Below are positions 45,633-55,031 of a DNA stretch of 64,000 nucleotides, one piece after another; within the stretch, counting starts at the first letter, position 1, and each line of letters begins with the position of its first letter. The position numbers were made by a program, and so were the translations under genes. The stretch spans positions 55,498 to 119,497 of the forward strand of contig NZ_RDQR01000006.1 in the NCBI RefSeq assembly GCF_003703835.1, in the 5' to 3' direction. The notes below the pieces were generated by a model. The model had not been told where the DNA came from. It worked only from the letters and a program-made list of their open reading frames with translations, and made no database searches. This stretch comes from Auritidibacter ignavus (GTDB taxonomy: Bacteria; Actinomycetota; Actinomycetes; Actinomycetales; Micrococcaceae).

Positions 45633-45666
45633 ACCGTTATTCTGCCACGGCTATCTGGTGGCTGTC

Positions 45667-46362
45667 TTAGTGCTGTGGCACGATACCGGCCCGGTAGGCC
45701 GCGACCACGGCCTGCACGCGGTCGCGGGCGTGCAGTTTTTGCAAGATCTTGGACACATGGGTTTTCACGGTGGTTTCAGACACGAACAGCACCTCGGCGA
45801 TCTCCTGATTGGACAGCCCTTCGGCCATTTGGATCAGCACGTCGCGCTCGCGGTTGGTCAAGGTCGCTATCGCCTGATCGAGTTCCTCGTGACAGTGCGG
45901 GGTGGCCGGGGAGGGCGTGCGCAGTTCGGTGGCCAGATGGTCGAGCAACCGGCGGGTGGTGGAGGGTGCGATCACCGCGTCGCCGTGGTGCACCGAGCGG
46001 ATGCCGGACAGGAGTTGGTCGGGCGGGGCATCTTTGAGCAAGAATCCAGAGGCCCCGGCGTCGATGGCCTCCAGTGCGTATTCGTCCAGATCGAAGGTGG
46101 TCAGCACCACCACGCGGATCGTCGGGTGTTCGGCTAACAGCCGGCGGGTGGCTTCGATCCCGTTGAGTCCGGGCATGCGGATGTCCATCAACAGCACATC
46201 GCAGCCGGCGATGGCCTCGGAGGTCAGGGCCTCAGTGCCGGTGGCGGCTTCGGCGGTGACAGTGAGATCGGGCTGGGAGTTGATCAGCATGCTCAGCCCG
46301 GAGCGGACCAGGTGTTGGTCGTCGATAACGCCGATGCTGATGGGTGCTGGGGGAGTGGTCAT
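45667..46362 (-). CDS. NarL/LuxR-family response regulator
   Basis: A 231-aa regulator. Its receiver domain has the acidic pair DD near residue 14, the phospho-acceptor Asp60 in VLLMDIRMPGLNG, and KDAPPDQLLSG. The C-terminal LuxR helix-turn-helix is LTNRERDVLIQMAEGLSNQE...FVSETTVKTHVSKILQKL. It is 72 bp after the histidine kinase gene and presumably its partner. Regulated genes may include the FtsX ABC exporter nearby; this is inference. Confidence 0.92.
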   Translation of the reverse strand: MTTPPAPISIGVIDDQHLVRSGLSMLINSQPDLTVTAEAATGTEALTSEAIAGCDVLLMDIRMPGLNGIEATRRLLAEHPTIRVVVLTTFDLDEYALEAIDAGASGFLLKDAPPDQLLSGIRSVHHGDAVIAPSTTRRLLDHLATELRTPSPATPHCHEELDQAIATLTNRERDVLIQMAEGLSNQEIAEVLFVSETTVKTHVSKILQKLHARDRVQAVVAAYRAGIVPQH

Positions 46363-46434
46363 GCGGTGGCTTTCTGGCGTGGTGGGTGTGTGCGGTGGCG
46401 GTGAGGTTGGCGGGTTGCTCTCCCGGGGGCGAGG

Positions 46435-47844
46435 CTAGTTTTGCTCATAGGGTATCTCTGCGTGCACGCGGAACCCACTACCGTCGTGGCGAGGCCCGGC
46501 AGAGAGGATCCCCGAGTACAAATTGAGCCGTTCGCGCATCCCGATCAGCCCGTGGCCGGTGGTGGGGGTTTGGCAGGTCTCGCCCGTCTGGCAGGTCTCG
46601 CCCGTCTGGCTGGACTCGCCCGTTCCGCCGGTGTCATCGATGGTGACCGCGACCCCGGTCGGCCGCCAGCGCACCACGACCGAAGCGCGAGCATCCTCGC
46701 CGGCGTGTTTGCCGGTATTGGTCAGCGCCTCTTGCACGGTGCGGTAGATGACTAGTTCGGCACCGGCCGGCAGCGAGCGGGCCGGGGTGCCAGAACTGGT
46801 CAGCGTGACGTGTAGCCCGGTCAGCTGCACCGTGGCGATCAGATCGTCAAGGTCGGCCAGGCCGGGCTGGGGAGCGTAGTCGGTGGTCTCGGTATCGCGC
46901 AGGACTCCCAGTAGCCCGCGCATCTGATGCAGTGCATCTCGACCAGTATCGGCCACGGTGTCGAGCGTGTCGAGGGCCAGTTGGGGATTGGTGGTGCCGG
47001 CATACCGGCCGCCATCGGCTTGGGAGATGATCACCTGCAGGGAGTGGGCGATAATGTCGTGCATCTCACGGGCGATCCGGTTGCGTTCATCGGCGGCAGC
47101 CAGCGCCCGTTCCTGGGTGGCTTCGACCTCCAGCTGTCGGGCACGATCCTGTAGGCGAGAAACAGCAAGTTTGCGGGTGCGGGCCAGGTCACCGAAAGCC
47201 CAGGGAGCCAGCACCAGCAAGGCACAGATCACGGTCAGCATGATCCCGGCGACCACTCGGCTCTCGAAGGTCTCGGTCCCGGGGGCCGGGTAGAGGTAGT
47301 AGTCGCCGGTGGTGGAGGTAAAGTCGAGCTGGATGGCTCGTTCCTCCGCGGTCAGCGGGGTCTGTAGTGCGGGATGATCGGCGGTGAGCACGTAGTGTTC
47401 GGGGGAGTAGATCACCCGCAACCCGTAGGCGATCGCGGCGAGCACGCCAGTGATCAGGCCGGCCAACGAGGCCCAGCGTGGGGCGTTTTTGGCCAGATTA
47501 TAGACCATCATTGGGATGATCACCATCGAGGGGATCAGCATCGGGCCCAGAGCCAGTTGAATCAGTCCCAGCACGACCACGACCCCGGCGGCGAAGACCG
47601 GAGCGCGTCGACGGATCACCCAGGTGGCCATGTGCAGGGTGGCCAAAATCAACGTGTAGACCCCGATGCCCTCCAGCGGGAGGGCGGGCGGCCAGTACCA
47701 CAGCTGCCAGGAGGACGGGTCCGAAACCGGCAGGACGTTGCTGGGAAATACCAGCACCAGCCAGATGAGGCCGGCGTCGATGGCATCGTAGGCCATCGGG
47801 TGGTTCGTGGAGAACCGATCGAGGATGCGCAACGGGTTCATCAT
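46435..47844 (-). CDS. Sensor histidine kinase, NarL-system (HisKA_3) type
   Basis: A 469-aa kinase starting at ATG 47844 (TAGGGTAGAG upstream; the frame continues to 47976 without a ribosome-binding site). Five or six membrane segments lie between residues 24 and 217, the HisKA_3 region has REMHDIIAHSL with phospho-acceptor His262, and the ATPase domain has the N-box QEALTNTGKHA, DDTGG and HGLIGMRERL. Between the last two is a repeat of three hexapeptides GE(S/T)(S/C)QT at 409-426 that lengthens the ATP lid. The ligand is unknown. Confidence 0.92.
   Translation of the reverse strand: MMNPLRILDRFSTNHPMAYDAIDAGLIWLVLVFPSNVLPVSDPSSWQLWYWPPALPLEGIGVYTLILATLHMATWVIRRRAPVFAAGVVVVLGLIQLALGPMLIPSMVIIPMMVYNLAKNAPRWASLAGLITGVLAAIAYGLRVIYSPEHYVLTADHPALQTPLTAEERAIQLDFTSTTGDYYLYPAPGTETFESRVVAGIMLTVICALLVLAPWAFGDLARTRKLAVSRLQDRARQLEVEATQERALAAADERNRIAREMHDIIAHSLQVIISQADGGRYAGTTNPQLALDTLDTVADTGRDALHQMRGLLGVLRDTETTDYAPQPGLADLDDLIATVQLTGLHVTLTSSGTPARSLPAGAELVIYRTVQEALTNTGKHAGEDARASVVVRWRPTGVAVTIDDTGGTGESSQTGETCQTGETCQTPTTGHGLIGMRERLNLYSGILSAGPRHDGSGFRVHAEIPYEQN
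46571..46624. repeat. 18-bp tandem repeat within the histidine kinase
   Basis: The unit TGGCAGGTCTCGCCCGTC occurs twice in full and a third diverged copy follows (CTGGCTGGACTCGCCCG). In the minus-strand reading it encodes GESSQT-GETCQT-GETCQT. The repeat is in frame and keeps the protein open, so copy-number change would not cause a frameshift. Confidence 0.75.
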
Positions 47845-47936
47845 CTCTACCCTAAGGCGTTCCGGCGGGGTGGGGGTACTGTGGTGAGAACGTCGGGACA
47901 CCGCGTGGCGGTTGACCGCCCCGGTAGGCTCAAGAC

Positions 47937-48806
47937 ATGGTTGACAATGATCCCACACCACCCGATCACGCACCACAGCACACGACCATTCCCTGGCACC
48001 GACTCAGCGATGGCGGATCGATCCCCGGGATCGGATTTGGCACGCTGGTGCAGTCTCGGCAGTATCAGGCTGCCACCGAACAGGCGATTGCACACGGCTA
48101 TCGGCTGATCGATACCGCGCTACGCTACGACAATGAGCGCGATGTTGGAGCCGCTGTGCGCGCCAGCGGGGTGGCCCGGCAGAATCTGGTGATCACCACC
48201 AAAATCCCGGGGCGATGTCACGGTTATGACACCGCCCGGCAGTCGATCGAAACGTCCCTGGAACGGCTCGGGCTCGACCATATCGATATTGCCTTGATCC
48301 ATTGGCCACTACCGCGACTGGACCGGTATGTGGAGACCTGGCACTCGATGATCGAAATGCGCTCCCAAGGGCTGATCACCACGATTGGTGTGTCGAATTT
48401 TCTGCCCGAGCACCTATTGCGGCTGCATGCCGAGTCGGGGGTGATGCCAGAGATCAACCAGATCGAGATGCACCCGTACTTTCCGCAGGCCGACCAGCGA
48501 GCCTTCCACGCTGAGCATCATATCGTCACTGAGTCCTGGTCGCCGTTGGGGCGGGGGACTGCGATCATGCAGGAGCCGGTGATCGCCCAGATCGCTGGGG
48601 CACACGAGGTTAAGCCGGCCCAGGTGATTTTGCGCTGGCATATCCAACACGATGCGATTCCGTTGCCGGCTTCGTCTTCACCGGAGCATCAGCGGGACAA
48701 TCTGGCCCTGGACTTCACGCTGACCCCGGAAGAGATGGACCAGATCGATGGCCTGGCCCGGGGCCGGATATCGGGACAGGACCCACGCACCCACGAGGAG
48801 TTCTAG
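47937..48806 (+). CDS. Aldo/keto reductase
   Basis: A 289-aa TIM-barrel reductase with GIGFGTLVQSRQ, LIDTALRYDNERDVG (catalytic Asp and Tyr), VITTKIPGR (Lys), IDIALIHWPLP (His) and the C-terminal ILRWHIQHDAIPLPASS. It reduces aldehydes or ketones with NADPH; typical bacterial relatives act on 2,5-diketo-D-gluconate or methylglyoxal. It is divergent from the histidine kinase. Confidence 0.9.
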   Translation: MVDNDPTPPDHAPQHTTIPWHRLSDGGSIPGIGFGTLVQSRQYQAATEQAIAHGYRLIDTALRYDNERDVGAAVRASGVARQNLVITTKIPGRCHGYDTARQSIETSLERLGLDHIDIALIHWPLPRLDRYVETWHSMIEMRSQGLITTIGVSNFLPEHLLRLHAESGVMPEINQIEMHPYFPQADQRAFHAEHHIVTESWSPLGRGTAIMQEPVIAQIAGAHEVKPAQVILRWHIQHDAIPLPASSSPEHQRDNLALDFTLTPEEMDQIDGLARGRISGQDPRTHEEF

Positions 48807-48823
48807 ATGTTTCACGAGGTGGC

Positions 48824-48875
48824 GTTGTTGCAACTACGGCATACCGAACTATATGATGGGATGCGCCGCAACAAC
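48824..48875. promoter_or_regulatory. Inverted repeat before the metal-transport operon
   Basis: GTTGTTGC (48824-48831) and GCAACAAC (48868-48875) are inverted copies separated by 36 bp, 60 bp before the start of the binding-protein gene. They could be a pair of regulator sites or a stem. No standard Zur or DtxR box is obvious. Confidence 0.3.
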
Positions 48876-48935
48876 AGAGTGTGGTGTTGTGTTGAGATGA
48901 CAGCACGACAGATCCCCACAGGTTAAGGGAGAAGC

Positions 48936-49871
48936 ATGCAGAGATCACGGGTGGTCACCGCGCTGGCCGCGGGAGTCGTAGCGAGTACCGCGTTGACCGG
49001 CTGCAATCTGGACGCGCCGGGAGACCAAGCTGAGGGAGACCAGCCGGTGGTCCTGACCACGTTCACGGTGCTGGCCGATATGGCCGATAATGTGGCCGGC
49101 GAACACCTACAGGTCGAATCGATCACTAAGCCTGGTGCCGAGATTCATGGTTATGAGCCGACTCCCGGCGACGTCACGAAAGCCAGTGAGGCAGATCTGA
49201 TTCTGCACAATGGACTGAATCTCGAGGTGTGGTTCGAGCAGTTCGTCGCCGATGCTGATGCCGACCACGTGGTGGTCACCGAGGGGATCGAGCCGTTGAA
49301 TATTACCGAAGACGCCGGGGAAGGACTACCGAATCCGCACGCCTGGATGAGCCCGGAGCTGGCTCAGGTGTACGTGGACAATATGGCCGAGGCGTTTGGA
49401 GAACTGGATCCCGATCACGCCGAGGACTATCAGGCCAATGCGGAAGCGTATAAGGAAGAGTTACAGGATATTCAAGACGAGCTGATCGCCGAACTAGACC
49501 AGGTGCCCGAACAGCAGCGGGCTCTGGTGACCTGTGAGGGCGCGTTCTCCTATTTGGCCGCCGATGCCGGATTGACCGAGGACTACATTTGGCCGGTGAA
49601 CGCCGAAGAAGAGGCGACCCCGCAGCAGATTGCTGACACCATCGAGTTTGTCTCCGACAACGATGTGCCGGCGGTGTTCTGCGAGTCCACGGTCAACGAT
49701 CAGGCAATGCAACAAGTGGTGTCGGCCACCGACGCCGAGTTCGGCGGTACGCTGTATGTTGACTCACTGTCGGAACAGGACGGCCCAGTGCCGACCTACC
49801 TGGATCTGCTCCGCCATGATGCGCAGACCATCACTGCCGCGCTGACTGAGGAAGGCGAAGACGCTGCATGA
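48936..49871 (+). CDS. Metal ABC transporter substrate-binding lipoprotein
   Basis: A 311-aa cluster A-I binding protein. Its signal peptide ends in the lipobox LTGC with Cys23. The metal ligand set is His71 (EIHGYEPTPGD), His135 (NPHAWMSP), Glu201 (CEGAFSYLA) and Asp276 (YVDSLS), the His-His-Glu-Asp arrangement of manganese/iron-type rather than the His-rich zinc type. It delivers metal to the permease. AAGGGAG precedes ATG 48936. The stop overlaps the next gene by ATGA. Confidence 0.92.
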   Translation: MQRSRVVTALAAGVVASTALTGCNLDAPGDQAEGDQPVVLTTFTVLADMADNVAGEHLQVESITKPGAEIHGYEPTPGDVTKASEADLILHNGLNLEVWFEQFVADADADHVVVTEGIEPLNITEDAGEGLPNPHAWMSPELAQVYVDNMAEAFGELDPDHAEDYQANAEAYKEELQDIQDELIAELDQVPEQQRALVTCEGAFSYLAADAGLTEDYIWPVNAEEEATPQQIADTIEFVSDNDVPAVFCESTVNDQAMQQVVSATDAEFGGTLYVDSLSEQDGPVPTYLDLLRHDAQTITAALTEEGEDAA

Positions 49872-50698
49872 CCCCACCCGATGCCACACCGGAGACCTCC
49901 TCTGGTTCAGGTAACTCGCCCGGCTGGACAGCACAGCCTGCATTCGAGGTGCACAACGTGAGCGTGCACTATGGGGAGGTGACCGCGTTGAGCGGGGTGA
50001 ACCTGGTCTTGGGGGCCCGGGGGGTGACCGGTCTGGTGGGTATGAATGGCTCGGGTAAGTCCACGCTGTTCAAAACGATCATGGGGCTGATCCGGCCGAC
50101 CACGGGGCGGGTGCTGATCGGCGGCGATTCCCCGCAGGTTGCGCGTAAACACGGCACGGTGGCCTATGTCCCCCAGAGCGAAGCGGTGGATTGGGCGTTT
50201 CCGATCAGCGTGCGCGAGGTGGTGATGATGGGCCGATACGGGCACATGGGTTTGACCCGACGCCCCGGACCCGATGATCACGCCGCGGTGGATGCGGCCC
50301 TGGAACAGGTGCACCTGAGTGATCTGGCTGACCGGCAAATTGGGCAACTCTCCGGCGGGCAGAAGAAGCGCGCTTTCGTGGCCCGTGGCATCGCCCAGGG
50401 GGCCGAGATCATGTTGTTGGATGAACCCTTCGCCGGAGTGGATCAGCGCAGCGAAGCCACCATGGTGGCCCTGTTGCGACAGGTAGCAGCCGAAGGGCGC
50501 ACCGTGCTGGTCTCCAGCCACGATCTGCACGCGCTACCGGAGTTGGCCGATGACGCGGTGCTGTTAATGCGTCGGGTGTTATTCCACGGCCCGGTGGCTG
50601 AAGCACTCACGCCCGAAAAACTAGCCCTAGCCTTTGGGCTCCAGGATTCGGGTTCCAGGACAGCAACTCACGGGGATGAACGCGAGGGGATCAACTAG
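49868..50698 (+). CDS. Metal ABC transporter ATP-binding protein
   Basis: A 276-aa ATPase: Walker A VGMNGSGKSTLFKTI, Q-loop VPQSEAVDWAFP, signature LSGGQKKRAFVARGIAQGA, Walker B IMLLDEPFAGVDQRSE and SSHDLH. The Q-loop motif and length fit manganese-importer ATPases (MntB/SitB-like). It overlaps the binding-protein gene by four bases, so the two are translated together. The permease follows after 12 bp. Confidence 0.92.
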   Translation: MTPPDATPETSSGSGNSPGWTAQPAFEVHNVSVHYGEVTALSGVNLVLGARGVTGLVGMNGSGKSTLFKTIMGLIRPTTGRVLIGGDSPQVARKHGTVAYVPQSEAVDWAFPISVREVVMMGRYGHMGLTRRPGPDDHAAVDAALEQVHLSDLADRQIGQLSGGQKKRAFVARGIAQGAEIMLLDEPFAGVDQRSEATMVALLRQVAAEGRTVLVSSHDLHALPELADDAVLLMRRVLFHGPVAEALTPEKLALAFGLQDSGSRTATHGDEREGIN

Positions 50699-50710
50699 AG
50701 GGATGGATCG

Positions 50711-51625
50711 GTGAACCTTTTCGAATACCTCTCGGAGCTGTTGCTCGGACCACTGCAGTACGAGTTCATGGTCAGGGCACTGATCACCACGGTGACCGCC
50801 GCGGTGGTGTGTGCGTTGTTGTCCTGCTGGCTGGTACTGATCGGCTGGTCGCTGATGGGGGACGCAGTCTCCCACGCGGTGCTACCGGGTGTGGTGATCG
50901 CCTACATTCTGGGCGCACCTTTCGCCGTAGGGGCCCTGGTCTTCGGGGTGCTGGCGGTGGTACTGATCGGGGTGGTCAACGGCACCTCGCGAGTCAAGGA
51001 AGACGCCGCGATCGGGATCGTGTTCACCACACTGTTTGCCCTGGGACTCGTGCTCATCTCGGTGACCCCGTCCCACACGGACCTGGGCCACATCATTTTC
51101 GGCAATATTCTCGGGGTCTCCCCGGCTGATCTGACGCAGATCATCATTCTGGCTGCGATCGCGCTGGCGGTGCTGTTGCTCAAACGGCGGGATCTGACGC
51201 TATACGCCTTCGATGCGGTACACGCGCATGCCATCGGACTCAACCCGCGGTTGTTGGGCGCCATCTTGCTGGGGCTATTAGCTCTGACCGCGGTGGTCGC
51301 CCTGCAGGTGGTCGGGGTGATCCTGGTGGTGGCGATGTTGATCATCCCCGGGGCGACGGCCTATCTGCTCACCAACCGGTTTTCCCGGATGCTGATCATC
51401 GCCCCGACGATATCAGCGCTCGCCTCGGTGGCGGGACTGTATGCCAGCTACTGGATCGATGTCTCCCCAGGTGGGCTGGTGGTGCTGTTACAGGGGCTGG
51501 TGTTTGCGGTGGTGTACTTCTTCGCCCCGCGCCAGGGGTTGATCACCCGCTGGGTCAGGCATCGACAAGTTCAACGCTCCACGTCTGACCCGGCGCAAGT
51601 TGCTGCTGCTGGTCCTGAACGATGA
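50711..51625 (+). CDS. Metal ABC transporter permease
   Basis: A 304-aa protein of the ABC-3 family with about eight hydrophobic segments: AALITTVTAAVV-like first helix, GWSLMGDAVSHAVLPGVVIAY (conserved motif after the first helices), VGVILVVAMLIIPGATAYLL and SYWIDVSPGGLVVLLQGLVF. GTG 50711 is the start; AGAGGGATGG lies upstream. The last 71 bp overlap the convergent GH65 gene. It completes the manganese-type importer. Confidence 0.92.
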   Translation: MNLFEYLSELLLGPLQYEFMVRALITTVTAAVVCALLSCWLVLIGWSLMGDAVSHAVLPGVVIAYILGAPFAVGALVFGVLAVVLIGVVNGTSRVKEDAAIGIVFTTLFALGLVLISVTPSHTDLGHIIFGNILGVSPADLTQIIILAAIALAVLLLKRRDLTLYAFDAVHAHAIGLNPRLLGAILLGLLALTAVVALQVVGVILVVAMLIIPGATAYLLTNRFSRMLIIAPTISALASVAGLYASYWIDVSPGGLVVLLQGLVFAVVYFFAPRQGLITRWVRHRQVQRSTSDPAQVAAAGPER

Positions 51626-54600
51626 CATCCAGCGGGTGCGAGGCCGCATCGAGGAGTGTTAGCTCGGCGCGTTCGTGGGTGAGCTCGACGACCAGCGGCT
51701 GGCGCTGGACCAGGAGCGAGAATTTCACACCGGGTAGCTCCTCGGGCAGCTGCGGATTCAGCCGGAGCATGTTGCCACGGGTCTCGACCCCGGCGTAGCC
51801 ACGGATCACCATATCCACACTGCCGGCCATCAGGCCCAGGTGCACGCCCTCGCGGGTGGTACCGCCCTGCGTGTCGGAGAGATCAACTTCCATCCCCTCG
51901 GTGAACAGCTTCCAGGAGTTCGACCGATCGATCCGGGCCGCCACCCAGCCGTGCACCAGCCGGGAGAGTGAGGAGCCGTGCGAGGTGCGGTGCAGATAGT
52001 AGTCCACGGTGGCCTCGTGGTCCTCGGCGGTGTAGACGTAGCCCAGGCGGGAGAGCATGTCGTAGAGCTCTTCGGCCGAGAACAGGTAGGTCAGCATCAG
52101 TGTATCGGCCTGTTTGGAGAGCTTATACCGGTTGGTGGTATCACCTTCGGCCTGCAAAATCAGATCCAGCCGACCGATATTGCCATACTTGGCCCGGTAG
52201 CCCTCCCAATCAAATTCCAAGAGGTCCTGGTAACCCTCAAACTGGGCGATAATGTGTCGGCCGGAGACCTCCATGAAGGGCACGGTGAGTTTCGAGGCGA
52301 CATCTTCCCAGGAGGCAACTTCTTCCACAAACAGATCCAGCCAGTTGCCGACCGGGTCGTTGCGCTTTTCCAGATAGCGCAACCACTCGATGGTGGATTG
52401 CAACACCCACGCCAGCAACATATTGGTGTAGGCGTTATTGCTCAGTCCGGATCCGGGGGTATCGGGGTAGCCGTCGTGGTACTCATCCGGTCCCATCACC
52501 CCGTGGATCGAGTACCGGTCGGTGGCGGGATCATAGCTGGTTAGCGAGACGAAGAACCGGCAGATCTCGACCAGCATTTCGGCCCCGTAGTCGGAGAGGA
52601 AGGACTCATCGTGGGTGGCCTCCAGGTAGCGCAATACCGAGTAGGCGATCGCTAGTGAGACGTGGCGTTGCCGGTGGGAATTATCCGGCATCCACATCTG
52701 CGAACGGGGGTTCCACAATTCGGTGGGGGTCTCTTCTCGGCCGTCGGAGCCGGATTGCCAGGGGTACATCGCCCCGTCGTAGCCTTCGGCGGCGGCCATG
52801 GCGCGGGCTTCACCCAGCCGGCGGTAGCGGTAGAGCAACAGCCCACGGGTGTATTCCGGCCGGCGCAGGATCAGCATCGGGTGGATGTAGAGCTCATCCC
52901 AGAACAGGTGCCCACGATAGCCCTCACCGTGTAGCCCACGGGCCGGCACCGAGGCATCGAGTTCTTCACGGTTACCGAACACGGTCTGCAGCACATGGAA
53001 GGTGTGGACGTTCAACGCCAGCTGGTGGCGCAACAGCGGCCGGTCGGAGGCCATGGTGTCCACCGGGGCGGTGCGGGTAATGTCGATGGGCCGACCGAAG
53101 TCGATCTCGACGGCAAATTTCGACCACAGCACGCCCCACATCTTCTCGTGGTAGCTGAGCAGATCGCGGAAACTCTTCACCCGGTTGATCCGTTTGCTGG
53201 AGTTGATCGCCGGGGTGGAGATCGCGTGATCACGCGAGGTGGTCATCGCTGCGATCTTTTCTAGGGAGAGTTTTTCGCCCGCGGTGACCTGCAGGTCGAT
53301 CTCGTGGCCGATGGTCAGCTCATCGGCGCCGGTGATCAGATTGCGGGAGAGCTCCGGGGAGTACTCGGCGTTGTGCGCGCTGGATCCCGGTGAGCCCGGG
53401 GTGAGCCGGGTGCGGGTGGCGATGGCAACATGCACCTGAGATTGGGAGGTGACGGTTTCCAGTAGTACCGTCTCGGGGTCCAGGGTCTCGGCGGTGACCG
53501 GTTCCCAGTGACGGTTGGCCAGCTGTAGATCGTCGGTGACGTTCTGATTGGCCACCCGGCCGTTGATCCCGGAGCGGACCTGGACCCGACCGGACCAGTT
53601 CTCGGCGGTGATCTTGATCTGCATAGCGGCCAGGTTCTCCCCGGCCATGGACTGGAACTGGCGGGTGGTGACCTCGGTGATCCGGCCCGAGGCGGTGCGG
53701 TAACGGATGGTGCGACTCAGCAGCCCGCGACGCAGATCCAGATGTTGGTGGTAGTCTTCCAGGCTCAGCGACGGGTTCGTCGGGGAGAGCAGAGTGCCCT
53801 GGTCGTCGGTAATGGTCACATAGGTCCAGTCGGGCAGGTTGACCATGTGCTCGGTTTCGACCACGTGACCCTGCAGGTCGGTGGTGAGCCGGTTGAACAC
53901 TCCGGCGGCGTAGGAGCCGGGGTAGTGTACCTCGGAGGCCAGGGTGCCCGGCACCGAGCCACGAGTGCCCCAATACCCATTCGCCAGGGTGCACAGGGCC
54001 TCACGGGTGCCCTCATTCTCGGGTTCGTAGCCGGTGAAGTTCAGCACCCAGCGGGAGTCCATATCGTGGGTGACGCGACGGTCGAGTTTCAGCGAGGTCA
54101 GATCGTCGGTGACGATGTGGGCGCCAGCTTCAGCCAGTCGGCCGGGATCCTGTAGCCGATCGACCCCGATCACCAGGCCGAATTCTCCGGCCGTAGCAGC
54201 GGTGACCCCGGAAACGGCGTCTTCGAGCACCACCATATCTTCGGGTTCCAGCCCCATCTCATCAGCGGCGCGCAAGAACATCGCCGGGGCGGGTTTGCCC
54301 TCGAGATCTTCAGCTAAGGCGGTGTTGCCGTCAACGATGACATCGAAGTAGTCGATCACGCCACCGGCGGTGAGCACATTGGGCGCGTTGCGCGAAGAGG
54401 AGACGATCGCGGTGGGAATGCGCTCGTGGCGAAGTTTGTCGAGCACCTCGGTGGCGTCGGCGAAGACCTCCACACCGTCTAAGGCCAGCACCTTGTCGAA
54501 AAAGGACTGCTTGAGCTCGGCCAGTCCTTGCACGGTGAGCTCGCCTTCGAAATCGGCAGCGGCTTCGGGCGTGATAGTTTCGGCGTCCTCACCGATGTGG

Positions 54601-54926
54601 GCGCGTTCGGGCACGGACAGATCGCGGGAGGCAAAAAAGTTACGCACGCCATCCTCGCGGGGCATGCCGTCGACGAACTGCAGGTAGTCGGAGTCAACAT
54701 CGAATTCTCGCAACCGGTTGGGGTCGGCGATGACGACCTCGCGGTTCATCTCCAGCTGGCCGACCGCCGGCAGGGCCTGGTCAAACAGTTTCTTCCACGC
54801 TTCGGCATGAACCTGGACAGTTTTGGTAACCACCCCATCCATATCGAAGATCACGCCACGATAGTGACGCAGTCCGTGACGTCCAACAGAGGAGGTGACC
54901 TGATTCGAGGTGCTCAGTGGATGCAT
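51555..54926 (-). CDS. HAD phosphatase/phosphomutase fused to GH65 hydrolase or phosphorylase
   Basis: A 1123-aa fusion. Residues about 24-275 form a HAD-IA domain with FDMDGVV (Asp28, Asp30) and IVSSSRNAPNV, like beta-phosphoglucomutase. After a short linker, residues about 300-1110 match glycoside hydrolase family 65: an N-terminal beta domain, WDELYIHPML, RQRHVSLAIAYSVLRYLEA and the general acid Glu815 in GVMGPDEYHDG. GH65 members cleave or phosphorolyse trehalose, maltose or kojibiose, and fusions of this order are known in actinobacteria (Rv2006 is a HAD-GH65 relative). Together they could convert a disaccharide to glucose 6-phosphate. The C-terminus overlaps the permease gene by 71 bp. 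Confidence 0.9.
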   Translation of the reverse strand: MHPLSTSNQVTSSVGRHGLRHYRGVIFDMDGVVTKTVQVHAEAWKKLFDQALPAVGQLEMNREVVIADPNRLREFDVDSDYLQFVDGMPREDGVRNFFASRDLSVPERAHIGEDAETITPEAAADFEGELTVQGLAELKQSFFDKVLALDGVEVFADATEVLDKLRHERIPTAIVSSSRNAPNVLTAGGVIDYFDVIVDGNTALAEDLEGKPAPAMFLRAADEMGLEPEDMVVLEDAVSGVTAATAGEFGLVIGVDRLQDPGRLAEAGAHIVTDDLTSLKLDRRVTHDMDSRWVLNFTGYEPENEGTREALCTLANGYWGTRGSVPGTLASEVHYPGSYAAGVFNRLTTDLQGHVVETEHMVNLPDWTYVTITDDQGTLLSPTNPSLSLEDYHQHLDLRRGLLSRTIRYRTASGRITEVTTRQFQSMAGENLAAMQIKITAENWSGRVQVRSGINGRVANQNVTDDLQLANRHWEPVTAETLDPETVLLETVTSQSQVHVAIATRTRLTPGSPGSSAHNAEYSPELSRNLITGADELTIGHEIDLQVTAGEKLSLEKIAAMTTSRDHAISTPAINSSKRINRVKSFRDLLSYHEKMWGVLWSKFAVEIDFGRPIDITRTAPVDTMASDRPLLRHQLALNVHTFHVLQTVFGNREELDASVPARGLHGEGYRGHLFWDELYIHPMLILRRPEYTRGLLLYRYRRLGEARAMAAAEGYDGAMYPWQSGSDGREETPTELWNPRSQMWMPDNSHRQRHVSLAIAYSVLRYLEATHDESFLSDYGAEMLVEICRFFVSLTSYDPATDRYSIHGVMGPDEYHDGYPDTPGSGLSNNAYTNMLLAWVLQSTIEWLRYLEKRNDPVGNWLDLFVEEVASWEDVASKLTVPFMEVSGRHIIAQFEGYQDLLEFDWEGYRAKYGNIGRLDLILQAEGDTTNRYKLSKQADTLMLTYLFSAEELYDMLSRLGYVYTAEDHEATVDYYLHRTSHGSSLSRLVHGWVAARIDRSNSWKLFTEGMEVDLSDTQGGTTREGVHLGLMAGSVDMVIRGYAGVETRGNMLRLNPQLPEELPGVKFSLLVQRQPLVVELTHERAELTLLDAASHPLDVIVQDQQQQLAPGQTWSVELVDA

Positions 54927-54946
54927 GATTCCATCGTAGGGTCAAT

Positions 54947-54988
54947 CAACCCACCTGGCGGAAGAACTGCCGTGCGCCAGGTGGGTTG
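54947..54988 (-). terminator. Terminator of the TAXI-TRAP operon
   Basis: CAACCCACCTGGCG (54947-54960) and CGCCAGGTGGGTTG (54975-54988) form a perfect 14-bp stem, located downstream of the TRAP permease stop (minus strand) and upstream of the GH65 start. It should end TRAP-operon transcription. Confidence 0.75.
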
Positions 54989-55031
54989 TGGTACGCCGTG
55001 ATGATGTTCACAGCCGGATCAGCCGGTGCGC

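Noticed and set aside
48824..48875. Zur or MntR box before the metal importer
   Set aside because: The GTTGTTGC/GCAACAAC pair does not match the Zur or DtxR/MntR consensus that I know, so I list only an inverted repeat.
53320..53994. Arg-rich frame inside the GH65 fusion gene
   Set aside because: No recognisable domain; a shadow frame of a gene with clear catalytic motifs.
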